A DNA stretch of 64,000 nucleotides from Onchocerca volvulus (lineage: Eukaryota > Nematoda > Chromadorea > Rhabditida > Onchocercidae), in NCBI GenBank assembly GCA_000499405.2, contig HG738137.1:24332798-24396797 (forward strand), given 5' to 3'. Made by a program: the position numbers and the translations under genes. Shown here one piece after another: positions 50,792 through 61,048 of this stretch (the stretch's first letter is position 1; every line of letters starts with the position of its first letter). The notes under the pieces were generated by a model. The model had not been told where the DNA came from. It did not search any database and was given only the letters and a program-made list of their open reading frames with translations.

Positions 50792-53700
50792 TTATACCAT
50801 ACTGCTATGTCCATCGATCATTAATCGTATTTCTTCCGAATTATCAGTAGTGATAACGATAGGTGTATCACTGCGAAAAATATTATTTATAGTTGTAGAA
50901 GCAATATTACTATCATTTTCAGCATCTTCACTCATAGTTTTTAACACTAATTCATCGACTAGATTATCACTGGTCATCGTTAATCGTTTATCACTATCAT
51001 CCATCGTATCATTTTCCGTTTTAATGATTGTTGGCAGTCTAAAAGTATTTTATAAAATAATAATTTTCAATCAAATGTTTTGTTATTTTATAGCTGAAGA
51101 GAAAACATTTAAAATTTCAAAAACTAAAATTTTTTTGTTCATTTAACCTAATTTTGACAAATTTAATTTCTTAAAAATTTTTTTTGAAAATCACAGAATT
51201 GTTATGACATATTCAATAGATAAATTTCATGGAACTACTCTTTGCCATTTTGAAAATTAAAATTATCAATTAAAAAAAAAAAGCAAGTAAAGATTAAGAT
51301 TAATCAATCAAGTGATCGAACTTAATTCTCTCCTTAATTTGATTAACTAACAAAATATTTGTCAAATAAACATTTATGGTTTGCCCCCATATCAGTTACA
51401 ACTTAAATTTCGATATTTATACGATAAATATTGAAATTGAAATTTATTTTAGAATTTTTTTTATGCCGAATTTTCGAATGAATAAGTAAACATTTACATG
51501 AATATTTTCTTTTTTATTTATAAATTAAATTTCAGAAATATTGGTTCCACTATTTTATAGATTTTATGCTATTAATATCGTTTTTTTTTTTCAAACGAAG
51601 AAAATAAAAATCTTACAATTATCTTTATCTGCAAATATAAGATTTTAAAATTGTTCCCTAATTTTCTATAAATCAGTTTCGCGTGAATAAGTGAATATTT
51701 ATAAAAAATTCTCATTTTGCTTTTTTCAGCTTAAAATATTTATTCATTCTTTGAAATAAACATTTGTAATTTTTACTAAAAAATTAATTTTACTAAAAAA
51801 AAAAAATTATTATTATTCTAATTTATTAAATTGAATTTTAGAAATATTTCCTACAATATTTTTTGCGCATTCAATATCATTAACATAATAATTTCAAAAG
51901 TTAGAAGGAAAAAAGAAAATCATTTTAAATTTTACCTGGAATTAAATTTGACACTGGAAAAGTTGGTCATACAATTAATTTATAAAATAAAATTTAGGGA
52001 GTGAAGGAAAAAAAGAAAAGACAAGAAATTTTATCATTTTATTCTTTAACATACAATAAAAATAAGAAAAAAAAGAAAAAAACAAAAATAAAAATAAAAT
52101 ATTCAACAAATACTAATTTCAAAACGAACAGATAAAAGAGAAATCGATTGAAAATTTCAGGTAAAACAAATTTTCCGACCATCTTTGCTCTTTTTGCAAC
52201 CTTCACTCAATTCAATTGTTACCGCATTTGTTGTTGATACAATTTGTTGAAGCGTTGTTGGTATTTGTTGGCTTAAAACTAATTTTGTTGAGCGTATTTG
52301 ATAAATTTAAAAAATTTTTTCTTTTCCCTAAGTTTAAAATATAATTGGCCAGCTTTGTTTTAAGAATTTAGTAATTTCGAAGTTTTTTTTTTTTTTTTTT
52401 TTTTTTTTGGAAGGAAAATTTTTCTCATTTGAGAAAAAGTTTTTAAACGATGAAATACTTCAAATAGCAATTGAAAATAAATAATTCTGAAAAAAAAAAA
52501 AAAAAAACTGCCATTTGTCCGAAAAAACCGAAATAACTGTATCGTAAAAATTTGAATATAAATTGTTTTATACTTGTGATCATTTGATGTACTAGTGAAC
52601 GGTTGTTAACTATTCACATGAGTCATTTTTTTTTTTGACACTGTTAATCAATTGCTACGATTTCTCCCTTCTTTGTGTCAAAGGATATCTATCTCACATG
52701 CTCATTAACCTTGTGACCTTGATACAATGCTTGTAATATATATTGGCTCCTTACGGCTATCTATGTAACCACACCTACTTCCTTTGCAGTATATAGTATC
52801 CACGCCATCATTTCTTTCAAATCCTTTCTCCCGATATTCTTTGTACTTTGGTCGACAATAAATTATCGACATATTGGACTCGTTTTATGGTTTACAATAA
52901 AATTTTTAACTAGTCATACACTCACAATACGTTACGCGACAAAGGATATACGTAAGTAATTTTGTTACGAAGTATTCCTTTTTTACTAATACAAATTAAC
53001 TATTTATATCGCGCAAAAAATTCGCGACACCATTATAAATCTTTTTTTTTCTTTTTTAACTTTTACTAAAAATCAAAAGCATTAAATGTTAGCAAAGTAA
53101 AGAAAATGATAAAACAACATTATTGAAACAATTTGATTAGAAAAAGTTTTAAACAGGAAAATTAGCACACAGTGCTGATAATCAAAGAGTGAAAAAAGTT
53201 TAGATTATCATTACGAGTAAGTAAAATCACGAATATTGATAAATATTAGTAGTGATTAAATTCAAAATGATAATCATGCAAAAAAAAGAGGATAAAAGAT
53301 AAAACAAATAGAATTGATAATAGCATAAATGAAACAATTAATGAAATATAATATAAATAAGCAAGTTAATGTAAAAGTCATAATTTGCGAAAAAAAAAAT
53401 AAATACAATCTATCCGATGATATTGCCATGCAAATTAAAATTGATGAATTTGTTTTTGAATGTTGAAAAGTTTAGAATTGATTAATTTAAAATTGAAATG
53501 ACATATTACAAGAGAAATTGTAATCGTTAATTGATAAGCTATCAAATTATTAATGATCTGTTAACATAAAAAGGAAATTATTGCTGATTTTTCAATAAAA
53601 TTTTACGTTATGTTTACACTCAAACAACATGCAACAATTATTATAAATAGATGAATTTTTGAACGATTGAATATATTATACAATAAAATACAATATTATA

Positions 53701-56700
53701 CAATTGAAATAAAAAATATTCAATTTTGGTTTAAAAAATTCGAAAATTTCATTTTTTCTAACTTTAAATTCTTTTTGGTATTGCATAGCAGTGTAGATTG
53801 TTATCATAGCTATATAAATAACAGAATTAAAATGTTAAAAATTGAAATTTTTTTCACGGAAATTAATGACGTTTAACTTTTTAATATTAATAAAACGTAT
53901 TTTTATTTTTATTTTTATGTTTTTTATAGATTAAATTATTGAATTCGAACAATTTTAAAATCAGCAAATCCAAAATATTATTTCTGTCTTATTAAAAATT
54001 TCAAGATAAAATTTGAATTAAAATCCTATCAATTTTCTAATTAAATTATATAAAAAAAATCGAATTTCACGACCTTTGTTGCATACTGTTGCAGATTAAA
54101 TTTCAACTTATAACTTAATTAGATAATGAATTATTTAGAATATTGATTCTATTCAAACTAACTATTCATAAACTTTTAGTGCAAATAATTATTAACAATT
54201 ATTTTTTTTTAAGATTCAATGAATATTTTGAACAAATTTTTCCAATTTTTCAAAGGAATTAGCAAAAAACTGAAAAATTGTTTATTGAAATAGAATGTAA
54301 CGCAAATTTTATTTTTTACAAAAATATAATTATTAGAGCTTAAAAGTTAAACAATTATTTAATTAATAAAAGTTATTAATATATAATAAATGAATTAAAA
54401 AGCCGAAGAAAGTTTATGCATGCAAATGTTAGTAAAATACCTTGAAAAATTGATAGAACCATTAAAAGGTTTACTATCACATGTTGAAAAATACCTTCGT
54501 TTTGTGTATTGTGATATTGGATGCATTGATTGACCTGAAAAAAAAACAAAATTTCATTTTTTTTATTTTATTCAATTATTTGAAATTTAGCCAATAGTCA
54601 TTTTTAAAAAGTATTGAAATATTTAGAAATATTAAAAAATTTAGTGGTGAATCATTCATTTATATTATAAAATTTTGCTTTTTTTTGGGATTTGTATGAT
54701 TTTTTTATTTAATCAATCCTTTTCGAATAAAAGTTAACATTCACTAATAGCATAATTAATCATTATTTTTTAGATAAGTCATATGCATGCAAATTATTCT
54801 GAATTTTATCACATTTGAAAAAATGGCTATTTTCAATATATTCATATTTCAGATATTTATTTTACGATTACTAATTTTCATTCGCATCAATGAAACATTT
54901 AACTAATTTAATTACTTGTTCTTTTTAAAACGCATATGAAATTTGTAAAAATATAAAAATATAAATTTAGAAAATTGAAATAATAATAACATGCACAACT
55001 TTATGAAACTTTTCAATTAAGGAAAAAAATTACCGAAAATGCGAGGTGGTTGTTTCATAGATCTACAGCGAATCATGTGAAAACATATTAGGCGAATATT
55101 TGGATTAATTAAACAATAAAAATAGAAATTAAGTGCAAATTTGGTAAATTCCATTACGTTGATAATAGCTCTAATTATCTAAAATTTAAGAAAAATAGAT
55201 GAAAATGGAAAAGAAATTAATTTGATTATGAAATTAATTCGATTATGATTAATTCATTTATATTTTACTATTACTGCATATTTTACCTTTTTTTCATACG
55301 AACAATATTTGTCATATAAAATTAATTAAAATTTGTGCTAATATAATTTTAATATTTATTTGCATCAGTAACTCACTTGATTAATTTATTTACACTTTTT
55401 TTTTTGACGGACGATTTTCTCAAAATTTTCATTTATTTCACTTATTTATAAATACTAAATTATAAAAATATAACGAGATCAAATGTGATTGGATAAAAGA
55501 CGCAATTCTTTACATTTTTTTACGGAAATTTATGATCAACATATTATTATGATATTATTAAAAATTATGCTAAAAGATTGCATGTTGTGAATTTCATAAA
55601 TATTTCTAAACTTTATGCAAATAAATATCAAAATCATAATAGCAGATATTACGAATTTCATTAATTTAATACTGCAAATGCTTTTCATACGACAATTTTC
55701 TTTAATAAGATCAAAATAAATAATTGAATTGAAAATAAAAAGAACGACTTACTTGAAAAGGTACATTAAAAGATTGTTTATCAGAAACGAATATTGTGAG
55801 TGGAGCAGCAGGTATTGTACAAACAAAAAATATTATTATTATTGAAAATAACAATTTAAATAATTGCTTCTCTTCCTGAAAAAGCTTCCTTTTTTACATT
55901 CGTAATATCTGAAATGTTTCAATTAACAATGACAAATGTCTGAAATTTGAAATTTACGTCAAGCACTTTTTGCTTTTCACATTACGTTACAGAAACAATA
56001 ACAAATAGTCAATTGAAATTTTACATTGACGTGAAATTATAAGAACAAAACACGTGAAATCTTGACGTTTGATGTAAAATCAAAATAAATAAGAAACAAA
56101 AAAATTAATGAAAACAAAATAAAAAGATAAATGTTGACTTTTAAATGATAAGTAAACATTTGTGAATAATAAAATAATATGTAGCATTTTAAATTTTCAT
56201 ATTATTTTTAAATAAATATGATAAAATATGACATAAATTAAATTTTAATAGCTTATTGTTTTATCTAATTTGAATTGAAATTTTAAATTAAAGTAATTGT
56301 AAAACTAACTCGTTCACTTCTCATTGAAATTTTTTGTTTATTAGAAGCAAGTCGTTTAAAGCGTTCCTTTTTAGTATTTCGATATGTGATTAAAATTTTT
56401 GCATTAAAATAAGCAACTAGGACAAATGGTAGCAAACGGCTTATTGTTTCACGACACCATTCATATGCCGTATACCAAGTTTCAATTCTACGATCGCATA
56501 CAAGAAATCGACATGAAGCAATTTCGGATGGTATCTATAAGTTTGAGAGATTTTATTTCGAACCGGCCATGGTTTCGGTAACCGGTCTAGCTAGTCTATA
56601 TAAATAAAAATGCAAATGTTCGTTTGTTCAAAATGTTAAATCTATGAAAAAAAAGCGCCTATTTGAATGCAACGTTGTATGAAAATTTCAAATCAATCGG

Positions 56701-59700
56701 TGAAGAATTTGAAACATTTTGTAGAAATGAATAACGAACATTTACATTTTTATTTATATAGATTGTCGTTTTAATAAACTTAGTTTTAATGTTGCATATA
56801 TATTCTTATCAGCCAAACAAAATTTAAGAGAAATTATGAAACATATAATTTGGCAATTTTTAAAATAAAACTTATCATTTACAATTTTTTTTTATCTTTT
56901 CATTTATTTTCCTTCTCAGACACTTAAAACGATATTTGGAATCAATTTTAAAAAATCAATAGAAGAATAAGCCAGAATAATAAATTGAAATTTTGAATTT
57001 AATTAAAATAAAATTCTTTACAAACCTCATAAACAACTCTTTTCACAGCCCACGGAGCATAGATACAAAAATTCATCACATAAGATATGCTTACTAACAA
57101 TAAGCACATTTTCCGTCTCTTAAAAAACGAATCAATTACCGAAATTTTTTAATTAATTAGCGAGGTTAAAAAATGCCTCAGTTTAATGTATTATTAGGTA
57201 TATTATGGGGATATTCGAGAAATACTGAATACTGTATAATATATGAGGCAAAAATGCATTCAAAGAAGAATACTTCAAATTTACACATTATTCAAAATCC
57301 AAATTCTATATCAGATGTTTAAAATATAAGTAATTGTTTACAATTGTAATCATTAATTATTATTTTTTTTTTAATGTAGAAACAATGCAAATTTGATTAT
57401 ATTATTTCTACATCAAAACACGAATAATTACTAAGTGTAATCGAAATTTGAATATTTTAATTTGATTCCAAATAAATAATTGGAATTAAATATTTTAGGA
57501 AAAAAATAACTTTTACAAGTCTGATATCAATAAAACTTTATCAGTAACATATCTGAGATAAGGATAATGAAACGGATGACAAACAGCCATAGATTGACTC
57601 ATTGTTAAAAATACCACAATCCAAACACTAGTACCCATAAATGCGTTTACCTAAAAAATGCGCTAAGAAATATTGTCTCGAAATTATTTGCGAAATTGTA
57701 ATAATTTTTTGGGATAAAATAGTAATGAATGCAAATTATAATCAATTAACTAAAAATGAAAAATTTCAAAATTTTTGCAAAATTCGAAGTTTCAAATTAA
57801 TATACTGCATGATTGTCTTCCTTTTTTTTTTGTCAAATTTTTCCAGCAAAATTTTATTTCTTTTTTTTTTTTTTTTTTTTGCAAGAAATGAATACTGAAA
57901 TAAGCTAGTATGTCTAAGCTAATAAAAAATGAAATAAGCTAATAAATTATCAATGTTTTTTGCAGTGAATTTTCAATGCCTAAATCTTATTGATAAATGA
58001 TATGATCATTTTTTATTGAAAAAGAAGTGATAAAGTAGTCTTAATTTTCAGCGAATGTCGTAATTCATGTACATGTGTATTATGCATCCACATCATATTA
58101 TCATCCACGTTATTTTTTTCTTTTTTCTTTGTACAAAAGAATTGATAAATTCATGGATACGTTGTTATAATAAGAAGAAAAGCTAATATTATAAAATTAA
58201 TATTAAATTAAAAAATTGAAATTAAATTAATACATGAATAGAATAAAAAATGAAAAAAAAAAAAAAACAAACCAATGGAAATCCAATATGAGCATAGTAA
58301 AATGCTGATGGATAAGAACAGAGGCGATAATTAAGTAACCATAATATCATTGGTATCACTGATAAAAGAGTTGACTAAAGAAATAAAAACGAATAATTTT
58401 GCTAACTGATAAAAAACTAATCACAAAGAAAAAAATCGAATCAATCATTATTAAGTCAATGAGTGTTTATAAATTAATCAAATAATTTATCATTTTTGAT
58501 AATTTCTGCTAAATTATTGATAAAAAAAGCTGCAAGAGTCGCGATAATAGTCAAACTAATATTATGACAATCATTACTATTATCTCAAGAAATAACTGTG
58601 ATCATAAAAGTAATAAATATTATTGATAAAATAAATTAATAACACTTGTTATTTTGAAATTTTTAATCTGAGATTGTTTGCTTGAAAATTTATAAACATG
58701 TTGCATATATCGTTTAATTTATGACAATTTAAAGCAAGTAATATTAAATTTTAAATTTATAATTTAAAAAGATTTCAAAACGAAAAAATGAATGATTCTA
58801 AGAATTATATTTGGAAATATTTGCAAAAATGGTAGGAAATAGTAGAAAAAACTTGCCAGATCAGTAATGGCAAGTAAGATGAGGTAGGTATAAATAATTG
58901 AAGATCGCTTAAATAATGAGCGTGTCAACGTTGCTACTGTCATTATGTCACCTAAAAATTGGAATTTTAATGAAATTATGAATCAATTGATATGAATACT
59001 TTAAAGCAAAAAAAAAAAAAAAAACTTTTCCTTTAACCTAAACTAAGAAAATAATTCATTTCATTTCTTTTAAATTTTTGTTTAAATTACGATTTTTAAT
59101 TAGGTTAAATAAAAATTGTTCTGATAGTTTCAATGAAATCCTCAGAAATTTCTTTAAGAAATTATTCTTCATCTAACTTGATATTTTGACACATCCAAAA
59201 GTTTTTGAGGAATTCAAATAAAATTAATTTGATTCAAAAGTATATATTATATCTAAAAGTTTTTACTCGCACTAATTTATTATAATAAATTTTTTCTCTT
59301 TCTTCAATATAAAAATTTAAGCTTTTTATAATCTTTCTTGGATTTAATTCATGAAAATTTAATAATTAATGCTATTTGTATGATAAATTATTTTATTAAT
59401 TAGATTATTAAAACCGTATCAGTGCATCTTTTTAAAAAAAAAAATTAAGAAATGACACGATAATATTAATTTCTTTTTTTTTTTTCATTTTAGAATATAT
59501 AGTTTGTGAACAATTAATCGGATTTGAGGCTTTCCAATTACAATATGTTAAAACAATATGAACAATATGAAAATTGAATCTCATTTTGTCGGCTAAATAT
59601 TTTTATGAATATTTTATCTTTCTTACATCGTAAAAAATTTATATTTATGTCACTTCATTCTATACTTTTTGATAATCTTTTCAATTTTTTGTCACTTTTT

Positions 59701-60080
59701 TTTTTTAGGAAAATTTAATGAATGATGCAAAATTCGTATGATAGGAATTTCGTCAAAATTAATTCTCAATAATGACATTAATGTCATTTAAAAAAAATTA
59801 AGAAATTATTCAGAATTTAGAAATTATACGATAATATTAACATTATCATAGTTTTTGCTAATCAAATTAATCAAATTTGAATTAATGATAACTTACCAAT
59901 GATACCAAATGATATGATAACTGGCGCAATATAACCATAAGTGATTTGGTTTACAAATGATACACGATTTGCATCTGATGTACCATTAAGAATTAATTTT
60001 GTAAAATAAACTGAAGTAATAGCATCTTCGAGATCAGTCTCTTCAGATAAAAGTATGGAGCATAAAGTTTCAGATATCAT
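50792..60080 (-). CDS. rhodopsin-like peptide GPCR, frameshifted in TM4
   Basis: Ten exons: 60080-59897, 58951-58857, 58374-58273, 57650-57537, 57120-57026, 56534-56310, 55875-55753, 55178-55034, 54534-54441, 51038-50792, about 473 residues. Segments in order: TM1 (YGYIAPVIISFGIIG), TM2 (YTYLILLAITDL), TM3 after a conserved Cys (FYYAHIGFPLVNAFMGTSVW), TM4, ECL2 with Cys, TM5 (LLPFVLVAYFNAKILITYR), TM6 (LLFSIIIIFFVCTIPAAPL), TM7 (FALNFYFYCLINPNIR) and a long Ser/Asp-rich tail. It resembles nematode FMRFamide-type neuropeptide receptors, which signal through G proteins in neurons or muscle; the ligand is unknown. Oddities: DRY reads SQS, NPxxY reads NPNIR, the intron after TM2 has a GC donor, and exon 5 has two extra bases that shift the frame within TM4. 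The gene may be decaying or the assembly may have an indel. Confidence 0.8.
51039..54440 (-). other. 3.4-kb last intron of the GPCR gene
   Basis: This intron splits the cytoplasmic tail. It is AT-rich except for about 52600-53040, where a candidate LTR-like sequence lies. T- and A-runs at about 52383-52408 and 52490-52507 flank that part. No nested gene was recognised. Confidence 0.65.
52600..53040. mobile_element. candidate solo-LTR-like sequence
   Basis: Composition here is markedly more balanced than the surrounding intron. The stretch has a possible polyadenylation signal (GACAATAAATTATCGAC near 52853), a TTCGCGACACC end typical of some LTR/primer-site junctions, and a 10-base direct repeat CAAAGGATAT at 52679-52688 and 52940-52949. 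No flanking polyprotein or second LTR was seen. The call is inference. Confidence 0.3.
56594..56763. mobile_element. MITE-like element with terminal inverted repeats, copy 2
   Basis: A 170-bp element lies in the intron between GPCR exons 6 and 5. Its ends, TCTATATAAATAAAAATGCA and (reverse complement of the right end) TCTATATAAATAAAAATGTA, both continue into AAATGTTCGTT, giving terminal repeats of about 31 bp with one mismatch. Read on the minus strand, its interior matches the fragment at 17571-17673. It has no coding capacity. Confidence 0.8.
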
Positions 60081-60421
60081 ATCTCTTGTTTGTTGATTAT
60101 TTCAAATGATTATGTTCAAAAAATTTCGAACGAATTGAATTACTTAAATAAGTCCAGCAAAGAAATACAGTACTGCATATAATATTTTAGTAAAGGCATC
60201 CATCAATAATGGATCAATATAATATTGAATTAAAATGAATTATTCCAAAAATTAGTAAATGTTCGATATTATCAATTCAAAAATATTTCGTAGTATGCAG
60301 CAATGATTTTAATAACAATAATAACATTAGTGGTTTTGATAAATAGACAAATAAATGAATTTTTAATCAAATGAATTGAATAATTTCCCAAATTTTAATA
60401 GAATAGTGGATTAATTAATAA
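60081..60421 (-). other. 341-bp gap between PP2C and GPCR genes
   Basis: The PP2C stop and the GPCR start are on the same strand and 341 bp apart. A 19-codon hydrophobic ORF (MDAFTKILYAVLYFFAGLI, 60203-60144) lies between; it might be an unrecognised first exon or an upstream ORF. No strong TTTTCAG acceptor directly precedes the GPCR ATG. Confidence 0.5.
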
Positions 60422-61048
60422 TTAAATTAATCGAATGAATAATAGGGAAACATTATCCTCAGAACCAAGTTTCAATGCTTTTCGTACCAAATATTCTGCA
60501 ATTCTGCAAAAGAAAAAAAAAATCATTTCTAAAAAAGAATAATCGATAATTATTTTCAAATTTTATAAATTTATCAATAGAAAACTTTAATTATTTTCTT
60601 CTTTCATTTATTGGGGGTATTTTTGATTAAATAATTTGAAATAGCCTTAATCTAAACTATTCATTTGTTCAAATTTATCAATTTTTAATTAAATTTTTAT
60701 TACAAAAAATTTAAATTATCTGATATACAATTATAACATATAATAGATCAAGTTATTTTTTTCTCTTCTCTCTTTCTTTTTTTTCTCTCTCTCACCCTCT
60801 CTTTTACACAAAAAAAAAAAGGGGAAAAGAAATGATGTATGAAAAAAATGAACTTATGCCACTGATTTGATGATATGCGAAGAAATGTTAATGCGGTATT
60901 TATTGCTTCATCGTTCGTTAATACATCCCAAAAACCATCCGATGCGACGAGAATAAATCGCAAATGAATTTCGTTCAAATCAATCCGGACAATATCCGGT
61001 TGAGCTGTCAACACACAAAGTCGTTTCAGTGCTGTGTCACCAAATGCT
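60422..61048 (-). CDS. PP2C protein phosphatase, PPM1L-like, C-terminal part
   Basis: Two exons, 61048-60854 and 60503-60422, encode the last 91 or so residues. They begin in the PP2C motif (R)AFGD, continue with FILVASDGFWDVLTNDEA, the conserved block holding a metal-binding Asp, and end with LGSEDNVSLLFIRLI, matching the final GSxDNxT/S motif of the family. PP2C enzymes are Mg/Mn-dependent Ser/Thr phosphatases. From memory, the spacing and the QPDI-IDLNEIHLRF stretch resemble PPM1L more than other members. The catalytic N-terminal part lies in exons beyond the window, since nothing recognisable was found between 61049 and 64000. The donor after NQWHK could alternatively lie nine bases earlier. 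Family is firm, subfamily tentative. Confidence 0.85.

Noticed and set aside
60144..60203. 19-residue hydrophobic ORF as a signal peptide for the GPCR
   Set aside because: It ends in a stop before any usable donor, apart from an internal GCA|GTACTG. Class A receptors of this type usually lack a signal peptide, so it was left as a note only.
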